The notes under the pieces were generated by a model. That model ran no database searches and was not told the origin of the DNA. It saw nothing but the letters and a program-made list of their open reading frames with translations. This document shows positions 19,816-31,891 of a stretch of 64,000 nt of DNA, in pieces (the first letter of the stretch is position 1; each line of letters starts with the position of its first letter). Made by a program: the position numbers and the translations under genes. Source of the stretch: Marsupella aquatica (lineage: Eukaryota > Marchantiophyta); assembly GCA_973895155.1 (NCBI GenBank), contig OZ316895.1, positions 13,578,001 through 13,642,000 of the forward strand, read 5' to 3'.

Positions 19816-21190
19816 CTGGACCACTATCTGGACATCATCGTAGTAATAGTCTCCATGCCGGCAGACCTTCCTGCCTGCCTGCCTGTTGACGCTTGCGATG
19901 TCCCACGTCCCGCTCGCCCTCATGCCCACCTCTACTCTCCGAGGGCAATTCGGGAGCACTTCCAAGAGCCTGATGAAGTTTGCTCTCTCATCATTCACAT
20001 AGGTTCCTCATCTGTATTCTCCTTTGCCTCTACACGCTCTGATGTAATCAATCATACTATACAGTCCCACCGTATGTCTCAGATAATCTCATCGCCAATC
20101 TTCTTCTTTCGATGATGGATTGGGATGGAAATATTATACGAACAATTCTTTGAAAATCTCCACGCTATTTTGTCGGACCATTGCTTCCTCGGGGAGACTA
20201 TCTCTCTTTGTCAGTGGTCCCCATTCCTTCTTGTCTAACTGAATCACTCGGACTCTATTGTCTGAAGGCCTCCCCAAAAATGATGCATAGTTGAGTAGTC
20301 TCTACATCGCGTGCTAGGTTATTGCCTCATTTCACCGCATTCTGAAATTTTGAAATTTAGTTACAGTCATTGAATTCCTCACCCAGTGTTCAGATGGCAG
20401 TCCCGATCATCGTTGCATGGGAATAGATTACAGTATAGAGTTTCGTGGTCTAAAGTAGCCATTCGATCATTCTCAATGAGGTTTTAACGAACCTTCTCTT
20501 TCTCCCTCGTTTATTTTCATTTTCCGTATTGATGCTCGGTGAGGGACCTTAAGGCCATCTTTGCTGTTGTTTGTTGTGAGGCCTGTCTCTTGTTAGACAC
20601 TCAAATGAAGTTGAACTGTTAACTCTGGCATTTAACATTACTTTATCCTTGTTGGTCTGGAGGAACCTGCTATTGATACCTGTCAATCACTCTAACGAGT
20701 GGAGTATTTCCAAAACAGCCGGCTTAACAATCAGTCAAAGAATCCTTTTAATGACCGTCAACTCATGAACTGCCCACTTGGGTTTACCTCTGATTCACCG
20801 GTCGACAGAGCAGTGGATGATATACCACACGCTGATGCAGCAAGTCGTCCAGTCTAGTCTACACTTGTGAGTTTTCGCAGAAACTGAAGACGCATCATGC
20901 ATTGATGGCCTCCTTGAAATAGACGTAGTGCCATAATGAACATAACATAAGCTCCTCAAATCTGCTAAAACTGCATTGACTGTTTCTATTTCTATTTCTT
21001 GCTGATATATTCCATTTGAGAAACTTCAATCCTTTGCGTGCTGTGTTACGCATTAACAGGGGATTTTTGGTCTGCAGAAGAATTGGAGATATTTTGGTGA
21101 GACCAGGGACACGAATTGAGACTGTAGGGAGAATAGATCACTGCTAGCACCTAAATTCAAGAGCCATCAGAGGAAAGATTTGACAACGCA
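19816..21190. other. No gene seen
   Basis: AT-richer sequence with no long open frame and no recognisable family. The last 150 bases could be an untranslated leader for the small ORF that follows; a ttttggtctgcag acceptor-like site ends at about 21078. Confidence 0.45.
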
Positions 21191-21373
21191 ATGCCTTACA
21201 AACCAACTGTTGTCCTACGGGCCGCAGCGGCAGCTGGTTTTGCTGTCATGGCCAAAGCTGCAGCCATGGTTAAGGCTGCTGGAGGTGTGAAGATGGGTGC
21301 AGCAGCAGCTGCTATGGCGGCTGCAGCAACAGCGGCAGTTGGAAACAAAAAGGAACAGCCCCAACAGAGATGA
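21191..21373 (+). CDS. Possible small alanine-rich protein (60 aa)
   Basis: The ORF starts MPYKPTVVLRAAAAAGFAVM, has alternating Ala-rich blocks with regularly spaced Lys and Met/Val, and ends in a polar tail rich in Gln and Lys. The middle could form one or two amphipathic or weakly hydrophobic helices. The bases before the ATG (aacgcaATG) are acceptable for plants, and a splice-acceptor-like tract lies 110 bp upstream. I do not recognise the family. An Ala-rich frame could also come from GCN repeats by chance. Conservation in other plants would settle it. Confidence 0.4.
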   Translation: MPYKPTVVLRAAAAAGFAVMAKAAAMVKAAGGVKMGAAAAAMAAAATAAVGNKKEQPQQR

Positions 21374-24300
21374 AGGAATTGGTGCTATCTACTGGTTCTC
21401 GATCTTTAAGAAGTCCGACGTTGACCGGGTGATTCTGCAGCATCAAAATCAAGAGAAAGCTCAATGGAATCGTCATATCCCCACCCGTAGCACTATTTCT
21501 TCCACATCCGTCTGGTTTTAGAGTCTGACAAACATACGAAGCATTCCCGTTTTGGCATTTCTGTGGTGACAGGAAACTGTCTTCCTGCCTTTTGCACAAC
21601 TTTGTCATTGGATTGGCTTCGGAAATCTTTGGCCAGGCGAGAAAAGACTCGTGTAGAAGTGAGGGTCATTGAAGTGAAATTGGTCATCATGGTTTTTTTG
21701 GCTGTGTGTCAACATTTGGATTTCCAAATGTCACGGTTACCACCATTTCCTCGACCGAGCTTGTGCAAACATGCTTCGGCAAATGGGAAGTGCGATTTTT
21801 TGCTTAAAAGGGAGTGTAAGCCACAGAAGGCGAAGCGACTGCCTGTCAATGATGCGATCTTCACAAATCAAGTTCACTTTTCTCTTGAAACGCTCCTCGG
21901 ACAATTTCTTTAGGAACTAACCAGTCTTCATAGATGAAGTCGAAGCTCTGCTTTAAGGGAGCGACATCTCCCTTCAGAAGCTCTTAAAAGGCAATTGCTT
22001 GGCCCGAATTGTTTTTAACCCTACAAACTGTGGGTTCTAATATTTCTTTGCATTTGGGGTCAAGGAAGTATACTTAACAGGCCTATCATATCATTTAAAA
22101 ACTATGAGGCAGTCACCAAGAGAATCTGATAAAAGGTAATTGCTTGGCTCTCTGGGGGTCACATGTGGCATGGAATTTCACGATTTTCAATCCTCGAACC
22201 TGTAAGTTCTAAGATTTCTTTGTATTTCAGTCTATCAAGGTTGAAGGTGTTCTTTCAAGGTTTATCAAACGAATTCGAAACTGAGGTACCTGAGAGGATG
22301 CGTGAGAGTTGTGTCGAGATTCTAAAAGCTTCTGGATTCACAGACAATTAGGTATTTTTGCTTGAAAGAATAAGACTTTTCTAAACACGGGGACCATATT
22401 TCCCAATTCTGTGAAGAACTAAAGAACATGCATGGTAGTCCGTGCTGGAGTTTTCTTTCCAAGAGCACCTACTCCAGGGAAAGTTATACAGTCGGCATGG
22501 AATCGGAAAGCTAGTAAAACAATTTGGGTACACCTTGAGACACTCCAGTGAAGTCAACCTAGGAAAGAACCTGTGTGATGATACAGTCGTGAGGCCTGTC
22601 TTTCAGTCCTAAATTTGGATCAGGCACAAAGGATCTCACTGTGAAACGTTGTGTAGAGTGTGTTGAATGTTGTTTACACAATGCATAGTAGTGAGGAGGT
22701 TCTCATCATCAACAATGGGCATCACATGACGTTATCATATGTGCCATCGTGAATTTAGAGCAGGACAGCCACAAGACAGAGGATCCTTTCTCAAACACTT
22801 TTGGCAATGCGAATAGCGTATTAGGGCTACATGTTCCGTCGTTATCATATGTGCCAATGTGATGTTAGGGCTGTAGACAATCGACACCCGCATAATTCCA
22901 CTGACCTGCGTGTCTAAAAGCGTAACAGAGTATAATAAATATTGACAGATTGAGGTTCCCAGTCGTAAAGAACGATGATGGTCGGTTAAACAAACTTCTA
23001 CTGCATAAAGTCGATCAGAATTTCAGAAACGTATGTATAGTAAATCAGCGCAGATCCTTGGTCAGGGCCGTCCCGGTGACGTGTAATATGAAAATCTGTA
23101 AGAACAACTCATTTCTTGCCACTGCAGTATGTCACATACAAGACATAGAAGTTGAATTTATCACCCCAAAGTACTTCGCCTGGTGTGGTCGAGTTCACGT
23201 CATTCGCAGCCGAGAGGCAGCACCATAATTTATCCTTTGTGGCTCGCTACCGTTTATATGCATGCACCTTCAAAAGAAGAACAAGGTGAGAAACGATGTA
23301 GATCTTCACTGGGTGCTCTTCCTTCAAGCACAGTAGATGGCGTCTGATAACCCATAGTTTAGAGCCCTAGCTCACTCGAATTGGACGGATTGACATCCTC
23401 GAGCTAGTTTAGCTCTACTGTTGTGTTAGGAAGGTCAGTGACGTAGATCTAACCGCATGTCTAAGGGTGTCTTGACCTTGCGTTATACGATGCTCTTGAA
23501 GAAGAGCTAGCTGTTGGATTACTGACATAGTACCTTCTCCAATAAACTTCAACTAGGCATGTTTTGAACTCCCTGGAAAGAAACCTGCATTGACCTACTT
23601 TATTCACGTTCATTGCCTGTCATTATCTGTGTCATTAATTGAGTAACACTCGGAAATTCAAACGACGATGAGAGAGAAATGACATCAATCCGCTTCGTTC
23701 CTGCATTCGCAAATTGGGTATCTCGTGATAAAGGAACAGATATTTTGATCTTCATCGGGAACCCCCACCCTGCTCATACCGTAGCATTCTCCTCTCAGCA
23801 GAATCAATGCAAGCACTGTCGAAGCCCATCAATTCGAGGGTCTGAGTAAAGAACAAGACCGCCACTTCATAACACGTGCATCTTGTTTGTGGTTCGATGG
23901 TAGACTCCACATCAATTGACGTTGACCGCGATTTGTAGACATCTACAAACTAGTCAGGCCCTTCCGTATCTTCGTGCTAGTGCTGGTCAACCGTTATCTC
24001 AGAAATTTGGAAATGGCTCCCCTAACCATGAATTATTCTGCGACTCCTGCCCTTCCAAACATCATCAGAATGCACACAGTCAAGAACACTTGCAAAAGTG
24101 TCCAGGAGGTACAAACTCAGCATACGATGGGAAACACAAGCTCTTATGTATCCACGTGCTGAAATGGACGCGCCAGACCAAAAAATTGGCTTTTTTCGTG
24201 GAGTTCCAGTGGTGTGGGGTCGAGATCATCACAACTCTTTGACATGCGAGCATTGTGTTTCCCAGCTGTCAATGTGAGTTTACGATGTACCATACAGTGA

Positions 24301-24711
24301 TAGATGCATACTCTGAGGGAGGCTGCTGCGTATTTCACGTTACGAAGTCTTCCTAAAAGCAGTTTCTCAATCCTCGAAGGTTTGAGCACGTGACGAATGT
24401 TCGCACAAATTTATCTACGGCCCATGACTTTTGACGAATTGCAATCTGTCAATGACAACGCCAACGAATTCAGCACGGCCCAGAACATGTCTCTACCACA
24501 GATGTACAACACCTAAAAAGAAAACAAAAACCTAGGCTTCAGAAAATACCCTGTGAACGATATAACCAGCAAAATGAGCACAACAAAGACATATGTCCCA
24601 AAGCGGACGTATAAAGAATACCAAAAAAAATAAAACCTTGACTTCAGTAAGTGGAGTGGTACCAAGAATGTGGAGCTGAACAGCCAGCGTAGTAGAGAGG
24701 ATGTCATACTT
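21374..24711. other. Intergenic stretch, no gene recognised
   Basis: There are only short unsupported open frames (for example 21563-21913 and 23916-24242). Two diverged duplications are visible: aattgcttgg plus gttctaa.atttcttt.catt near 21991-22056 and 22136-22229, and gttatcatatgtgcca at about 22732 and 22841. The part just below 24712 should include the 3' UTR of the ataxin-10-like gene. Confidence 0.5.
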
Positions 24712-27077
24712 TCAAGGCTGTGGACTTGGAGGACTTTCATTCACAAGGCGAGGCCGTCGCGTGTTTGGATCAATCTGGACACTAAGGCCCATTTTTTTAA
24801 GTTCTGGGAGATTGACAGACTCTGTCACCTCCAACTGTGAAATTTCCTGTTGATTGCGTTCGTTTCCCTCCAGCAAGTTCCTCATAGCCCAGAGACCCCA
24901 CTCTCTCAAAAAGGGATTGTCGTTATCGACCACGCACTGTTGAAGGACCAAAAGAAGGCTGCCCTTCTCTCGGATTTGATCTTGAACAGGAGAATTCTGG
25001 TAAGAGATGTTGGCAATCACAGCCACAATGTCCCGTCGATAACCAAGGTAAGGATTCTTGCGAGGGAATTTCCCCAAGTGATGAGGAAATCTATCTTCCA
25101 CCGGCATCCCACCTGTATCACCTTTGCCAGGAACTCCTGGTGGGCCAAGAGCCTCGAGCAAGTTTAGGAGAAGGTCAACAAAGCCGTGTGAGAGAAGACG
25201 TGTTGCTATCTGCATACGATCTCCATGGGTACTATCCCAGGCAAGTAACATCCTCCATATTGATAGGACAAAGCCCAATATCTGAGCAGTGCAAGATGCG
25301 GAGGTTATAACAGGCACAGGACTAAGCTCGGCAGCTTTAAGTTCGCCCTGGGCTGCCATTCGTAGTATATCGATCATAAAGCACATGGAGTTCCAAGGCA
25401 TTGGCAGTCCTCCGGCATTTTTCTCGCTTTCGTCAGCAGAGGCAGTAGACAAGGGGTAGGTTGACACTCGACTATTCAGACAATCACATAGAGTGTATAG
25501 GAGGCTGGCCTGCAGTGAGGTTAGCGTTGAGCTCTCGAGGCACAGTCGACATAGACCCAGAAGATCATCTGTATTCACTTTGTCATAAGCTAACTCTCGC
25601 TTTAATGGTGGAACTCCTAGGTTTACCAACAAGAGAGGGAACAACGGCTCCTGCAGACATAGGTGCTGCACCAGGAGTTCAGACCAGTCGATCTGCCCAG
25701 AGCTTGAAGAAGCATTGCCAGGTGCATCGTCTGAAACCCAAAACATCCAAACCCTGCCAGAATAAGGTCACAATTATTTAATGACACTGACAGCCAAAGA
25801 TAGGAGCTGGTTACATCCCGTAGACCATGGATCTTTTAAGAAATACACAAGAACGCACGTGGCAATCCCCATTTCGTGCCTCCTGATTTCCTTACATTGT
25901 TATATTGCAGCGTAGGTTCTTTACAATTCAGGCCCTTGAGTCTTCTTTTCGAGCCATTGTGGCACATTCTCTTCATCTGTCTAACCAATGCTATAGACAT
26001 ATTCATCCTCGATATAGTGAGTGACGTGCTTTCTGTCTGGGTGAGCAGTTTTCCCTGAATTGAACTTCAAGATTTGTGCTAAAGCTAGCAAGAATCATCC
26101 GCAAAACCCCGTTGTTTTGCAACCCCTAATTGAACAGTGTCATTTAAGAGAAGTTAAAGGCTTATACATGAATTGGTCCAGACAAATGCAAATTTTGAGT
26201 TAGAAATAGTACCTAGATTACTGTCCATCGATGCCACAATCAGCAGGGCCACGAGAGCAGCACCATTGCCCTGACACAACTCCCAGCAACGCCTGGAATT
26301 GCTGTGGCAGCATGTGTAAAGTACCATACAAAGGGGCCCGTAGATCTCCTCCACACGCAGGGCCGCCAGTTCCAAAAGCACTGAGGGGAAGAAATTCTCC
26401 CACACAGCAGCCTGACAGGCCTCTCCACGGCCTGAAAAATTCCCTAGAAGCTGTACCATCATCTTTAGACATCCTACTGCAGACCCAGAAGCACGCCCTT
26501 GTTCTGTGCGAGAAATTAAAGCACTAGACCCAAATCGTGCAATAATCCGTTCAAGCGTTGAATCCTTCTCCGATACGACATTAGACTGACCACCAAAATC
26601 TCGCGATGTATCAAGAGCCTGAGCTTGTCTTAGTAGTGTAGTTGCTACGGTGGCCAGAATTTCAGCTCCGCCACTGTCCAACAAAGCATCCTGGTTGGTG
26701 GAATCTCCAGCACTCAGGTTCCTGATGAGCTTTAGGAGAAGGAGAAGTTGATCGAGGAGCTCATCGTCGGACGAGGGAGAGGACAAATCGGAAGCTTCGG
26801 GGGTCGAGATGGAGGAGTCATTCACTCCATGAGAGACTTTGAGAAATCGCTGCAGCAAAACCACAAGCGAGACCACGATTCTCAGCTCCGCAAGCTTCGC
26901 TCGCCCTTCCGTGGACCGCGAAACATTGATCAGCTCCACGAGGGCCTTTTTCTCCAGAAACCCAAAACCCTCAGACTCTACCGGTACCTTGAGACGCTCC
27001 ACCAACTCGTGTAAACTTGAATCGTAGCCCGCCACTTCCATATTTCCAGCAACACGAGCAATACCTCCTGCCAACAT
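24712..27077 (-). CDS. ATXN10: Ataxin-10-like armadillo-repeat protein, 2 exons
   Basis: Exon 1 is 27077-26213 and exon 2 is 25730-24712. The donor is ctag|gtacta and the acceptor gggtttcag|acgatg. Exon phases match (865 + 1019 bp = 628 codons including TGA), giving 627 aa. An alternative acceptor at 25753 breaks the frame. The C-terminal ataxin-10 homology region, about residues 517-593, holds YRRDIVAVIANISYQN and the signature DNDNPFLREWGLWAMRNLLE; the rest is Leu-rich and helical, as in ARM-type repeats. Plant homologues are poorly characterised; animal ataxin-10 acts in neuronal survival and cytokinesis. The start could instead be the Met at codon 13 (27041), since the first Met lies inside a triplicated upstream repeat. 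No stop or frameshift is seen. Confidence 0.9.
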
Positions 27078-27455
27078 CCTGCTATGCTCGACAATTCACA
27101 CACAGCACTCATTAGCATCGGCCACCCTGCTATAAACTAGTAGCAGCTACACTCTACTCACCAATCCAAAGCTTCCTAGTTGCTGATGATGGCTGCCAAC
27201 ATCCTGCTACGCTCGACAATTCACACACAGCACTCATTAGCATCGGCCACCCTGCTATAAACTACTGTAGTAGCAGCTACACTCTACTCACCAATCCAAA
27301 GCTTCCTAGTTGCTGATGATGGCTGCCCACATCCTGCTGCGCTCGATAATTCGCACACAACACTCATTATTAGCATCGGCCACCCTGGTGTAAACTAGTA
27401 GCAGCTGCACTCTACCCACCAATCCAAAGCTTCATAGTTGTGGATGATGGCTTTT
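27072..27455. repeat. Triplicated 125-130 bp repeat spanning the ataxin-10 start
   Basis: Three tandem copies begin at about 27072, 27197 and 27327. Each runs catcctgct..gctcgacaattc, then cactcattagcatcggccac, then ctataaacta, then ctcaccaatccaaagctt, then gatgatggct. The first contains the annotated ATG on the minus strand. Copy 2 carries a small insertion near actactgtag. Divergence rises away from the gene. Confidence 0.92.
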
Positions 27456-28045
27456 AGCGTTTCCACACTGTCATGTAAAAGTTTTTTTGTTTTTGTTTTT
27501 TTCACTGGTAGACCCCCTTATGGAAAAGTTTGTTTAATCAACCCCCTCAATACTTTTCCCCAATCTGGACCATTGATGGACCTTTGGGTCTCAGATCTGG
27601 ACCATTGATAGACCTCAGGGGGTCGATCAAATAACAAGTTTCATTTTGGGGGTCGATCAAGCAAATACCTCCTCTCGAGTGGCTTCTGATCATAGGGTTT
27701 TTCACAGTGTTATGTAAAAGCAGTTTTGTTTTTATATCACTGGCCTCCTCTCCAGTGGCTTATGGTCATAGTGTTTTTCACAGTGTAAGTACAAGCTTTT
27801 TTGTTTTTTATCACTAGCCTCTACAGTTGCTTATGGTCAGTGTTATGTAAAATCTTTTTTGTGTTTAATCACTAGCCTCTACAGTTGCTTATGGTAACCT
27901 CTCTCTGTGTATTGTTTACTGAAACGAGCACATACATTGAGTGCCCCTCTCTATACTGAGTTGAGTACATACTTTGAGTGCCATCTCTCTCAGGGATTTG
28001 TTTCCTGAATTGATCACATAAAGAACCTGGCCTGTCACATCACAG
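27456..28045. repeat. Diverged short duplications, T-rich
   Basis: A block with cagtgttatgtaaaag, a run of T and tttg, then cactggcctc..agtggcttatggtca recurs about four times (27465, 27705, 27780, 27840). A second motif, gatctggaccattgat and gggggtcgatcaa, is duplicated at 27560-27665. Simple tandem growth; no coding sense. Confidence 0.65.
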
Positions 28046-28097
28046 AGGGGGTTGGTCACCAAGGGGGGTTGGTCACCAAGGGGGGTTGGTCACCAAG
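28046..28097. repeat. 17-bp tandem repeat, three copies
   Basis: The unit gttggtcaccaaggggg recurs at a 17-bp period (28051, 28068, 28085). Each unit contains the palindrome GGTCACC. Confidence 0.95.
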
Positions 28098-29737
28098 GGT
28101 CAACGAAGTTACATGCCTATTAGATGTATAACGAAGGTCACAATGGCTTGACAAAGTTATTGGACTACTACATGTGTCAAGAAGATGGTTGCACTACTCA
28201 GTCTGCAGATCAAGACCATGTTTCAGACATACCTAGTCGCATGTCATTTTCCAAATATTCTTGAAAAACCTAGAGTTAGCTGGCATTGAGTTGAAGAGAG
28301 TGGTGCAGCATGGAAGAAGAATCTTTCTCGAGGATTGACTTGTTCCTCACATCATTACATGTGTCAACGAATGCTTCTACAATGTGTTAATTGCAGCTCA
28401 CCCCCCTTTGGAGCCAAATTGGCTAATTAGAGAGTGACACGGGGTGGATTCACACCTGGAAAAAGAGGAAGTTTTCACCACACATTAGTGTCTTCTCTAT
28501 CTTTTAATTGTATAATGAATCCAAGACCACTCAAGAAGCACCATAAAAATATTTATACAACCATGTAAACACTTAGCAGGTAAGGATGCCAAAGCGGATA
28601 CCCTCATGCATTACCAATTTGAATGTACTAAACCCAAGCAGCCCATGACTATCCAGAAACTAAACTTGGTCGCAGGATTTTCGGCATTTTGGAACAATAT
28701 ATACAGTGAAGTTGAACAAATTAATACTAGAACCGCCTCTTCATTTGAAATCCTTTAGGGGGATCATCGCTCAAGGTTCCTAAATTTTGATTGGACAAGA
28801 TCTGGAAGTTAGAAGTCACAATTTGAACCCCGGACCTCTCTGTTCCCAGCTAGTAGTTTTGACAAGCAGGGTTAATGGTAACTCAAGGCACAACTAAAAG
28901 GATGTGGACACAGACCTTTTTTGTCCTCCCTTGTGAACCTTCATACGGGGCTTATTTGGGTCCCAGCTAATGAGTTCATTTGTGCAAAGGCAAATAAAGG
29001 ACAATGTAATTGTTGTGACGAACTGGGCACCATCATATAGAGACACCAGATCCTTATGTACTCCCGTATGTAATGGGCAAAGAAATGGAATTTGGTGTGG
29101 ATAAGGCCTTGTCACATCATTCTAGGTAGTGTTAGAGTGTATTGTACTATCTAGATCCGTATGTTTAGTATGTGTGCTATATGAGCCGATAAGGTTCCAT
29201 CAGGTTTGTGTGAGAGGGTGCTTCTCACTTGTGAGGCATTGAAAGGTCATCTTTCAATGTTGAGCCTTGGAGAGAGAGGAGCTTGAGTGGCTATGGTGGT
29301 TGTGAGTTCTGCTTGTGTAACGTGGATTCCTTGAGTAGTGCAAGGTGCGTTGGCTTGACATACGTGTGTGATCGGATCGGTGCGGGATCGATGGGGTATT
29401 GTTGACCGGGATCGTTGTGCCGATTGTATGGAGATTACATTGAAAGATCAGGCATCGGACTCTGCTGTTGTTGGACAGAGTTTTGATTTTCAGTTTGATT
29501 GTGTTTGACAACGGTTCGTGGTATCTCGGATCGTGCATCGTATTGCTTGATTGGATCGCCGATCGAGTGCGGTGCAGGAGTGGGAGAGGCAACTCGTGGT
29601 TACTCGGGACGAGGGGCGTGAGGGCGGAGCAGGAGCGGGCGGGCCAGCAAGCAAGCAAGCCAGCTTGCTGGGACGTGAGGAGTAGTTTGCAAGCTGCTGA
29701 TTTTGGAGCGGCCAATTTGGTGCATAACTACAAGTGA
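28098..29737. other. No gene; left flank of the retroelement cluster
   Basis: There is no recognised gene. The last 500 bases become GC-rich and lead into a gag fragment. They could be an LTR or leader, but they do not match the leader of copy B at 36-37.2 kb. A 9-bp-arm hairpin (ccagcaagc...gcttgctgg) lies at about 29644-29671. Confidence 0.4.
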
Positions 29738-30038
29738 GAGGACTCAATGACCAGTTCTCCTCGTCATCAGGTGGTTGCACCTTTGTTGTGGGATATGGAC
29801 GAGATGTATGGGGCTACAAAGGGCCCACGACGATACTCTGGTGTAATTGGCACAATTGATCTGGATGACTTCATCCAGAAGTTTGATACATGGTGCGATA
29901 TGCAGACATTGCGTAACGCCACGTTGTTTACCCCTTTCATGGCATGGAAGGGATTATTTCAGCATTTGGAGGGGCCACCCATGGATGACTACCATGAGTT
30001 TCGGAAGGCTCATTTGGTTGAGATTGAGGCATGGAGGC
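29738..30038 (+). pseudogene. Gag N-terminal fragment of methyltransferase retroelement copy A
   Basis: Closely matches 37222-37522 of copy B in the same orientation (DMDEMYGATKGPRRYSG, FMAWKGLFQHLEGPP). The ATG is at 29747. Homology stops sharply after atggaggc at 30038. The missing C-terminal part of gag lies 5.9 kb away on the opposite strand (34992-35988), so this looks like one half of a gag gene split by an inversion. Upstream sequence is unlike copy B. Confidence 0.85.
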
Positions 30039-30349
30039 TGTCGTGCGCATACACATCGCTACACAACATACATCGCTTGTCACATACATCCAAACATAGT
30101 CACACTGCCACATCACAAACACAAGAGAATGGAATACAAGTGGAACTCATGTCCACACATGTCCAAAACCCACAATCGCCCCCATAGTTGGGAGTAAGGT
30201 CCCCTAACTCTAGCTAGCCATGAGTTCTACAAGGTTGATATACACCTTTTTAGGTGTGAAGATTAGGAGGCCGGGTGCAAGTGAGCCCCATCGATCACCT
30301 ACCTGCAATCCATATCTGCCAAGAGAACACAAATGATAACTAGTCGGCT
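30039..30349 (-). other. 3' noncoding end of copy A, possible partial LTR
   Basis: After the last codon on the minus strand comes about 175 bases and then the purine tract tatgggggcga, followed by TTGTGGGTTTTGG. A 3' LTR could begin at 30174 with TG and run to the break at 30039. No second copy of these bases was found in the window, so the LTR call is inference. Confidence 0.4.
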
Positions 30350-31891
30350 TCACCGACACTAAGGACACAACCATGATCTACTAGGAATCACCTGCAATGG
30401 TGGTGTCAAACATGACATGTGCCATTCTCTAGAACACTTATCACAAATCAACATAGTAGCTGCTCCCTGAGTAGATCCACACAACATACATTTCAAGCCA
30501 GCACAAACATGTGCCAAGCTTGGATCTACTGTACCATCAATGTTGGGAATGTGACACGGTGCACAATTGCGCACATGATCCTCCCAAACCATACCATCGC
30601 GTCCCTCCAACATCAGGACACCAGAAGGCAACACTTCACGCACACGTAAGATTGTCCGGCCTGCGGTCACATCAAGTGTTGTGGGTGCTGTCTGCTGCAA
30701 ATAAACATAATCACCAGGATGAAATCGTCGAATGCTTGCACGGTAACCTCCTCCACAAATAGTGGCATACCTCAAAGTATCACGATGTTGGGCAATGGCA
30801 AGGTTATCAAAAGCCATGGGCATCACTCTCTAAAATACCCATGCTCTCTCTGAACACACCTTGACCCAAACATCAGGATCATCCAAGTTCACAACTGGTG
30901 CAACATCACGACGAATAGCTGCTGGCAAATCTGGCTCTCTACCATAGAGCAAACAGTAAGGTGAGAAGGATGCAAGTGATGCTTGCCGACTGAAACGGTA
31001 GCCCATAGCTAACCAAGGTAGCTGGAGATCCCAATCTCCCAGATGATCAACCTGCAAGCCATACTTACGCAATCCTCTCTTCACAGTTTGCACAACTCTC
31101 TCAGCTAATCTATCTGCCTCAAGATGATCACGAGAGGTAGTACGATGATCAATCAAAGCTTGTTCACACAAACTCTCAAACTCTCCACGGAACTCAATTC
31201 CCTTATCAGTCAACACCTCAACTGGTGCTCCAAAATGACTGAGTACGCGATCCAAAAATGTAGCAGCAACTCCTCCACTAGCTTTATCTGGCAACACCAC
31301 TAGCTCAATCCACTTGGAGAAGCGCTCCACCATGACCAAAACATACCAATTATGGCGTTGGATAAGAGGTAATGGACCAGCAAAATCCAAACTCCAACGA
31401 TATCCCAAACCCATGATCGGTAACGGGTGCAACTGGGGAGTGGGAGCATTAAATGATGCTCTCACTCTATCGCATACCACACACTTAGCTATCAACTGCT
31501 GGACATGAGTGTGCATACCACGCCACCAATATTGTGTCTGCAGCAAGCTATAAGTGCGCTTCACACCAAAGTGACCCAACTCCTCATGTGCATGTCGCAC
31601 CAAATATACTCGTTGTGATGGTTTTGGTACCACCAACACCCTACCATCATGCAGTACTCTCAAAAGATGGTTTCCCTCCCATCGAAACCTCTTGGCTCTT
31701 TGTAGAACCCTGTCACGTTCTTTGGCATCAACACTGCCAACAATAGAACCACTGTGCAGATATTCCAACACTCTCACATCATTGTGAATATCTTGTTGTC
31801 CAAAAGTTACCTCACCAACATCCACATCTGAAGACTCATCATCCACTCCATCCAATGAGGTAGAGTCCACAGATCCACTGTATGCTGGCAC
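30350..31891 (-). pseudogene. Integrase with C-terminal PHD finger (copy A)
   Basis: An HHCC zinc-binding region (HEELGHFGVKR...CVVCDR) leads into the catalytic core with WSLDFAGP (first Asp), VLTDKGIEF (second Asp) and the Glu in LAERVVQTVKR. An in-frame TAG at 30830-30832 divides the core from the C-terminal part. That part has an SH3-like segment (HPGDYVYL) and then a C4HC3 PHD finger: CMLC, CDKC, EWHMSC, WLCP. The last zinc-binding Cys falls one codon after a further in-frame TAG, and a TGA closes the frame at 30350-30352. PHD fingers bind histone H3 tails, so the domain may have guided integration, as chromodomains do in chromoviruses. An in-frame TGA at 31916-31918 precedes the domain. 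Confidence 0.88.

Noticed and set aside
25744-25753. Acceptor ctggcag at 25754 for ataxin-10 exon 2
   Set aside because: It gives the wrong phase with exon 1; the acceptor ending at 25731 restores the frame.
28046-28097. Regular 17-bp repeats considered as CRISPR-like
   Set aside because: Units abut without spacers and the host is a plant; simple tandem repeat.
28800-28870. tRNA or SINE-like B-box text (minus strand ggtccggggttcaaatt)
   Set aside because: No matching A-box at the right distance and no cloverleaf that I could fold; kept only as a weak hint of an old SINE.
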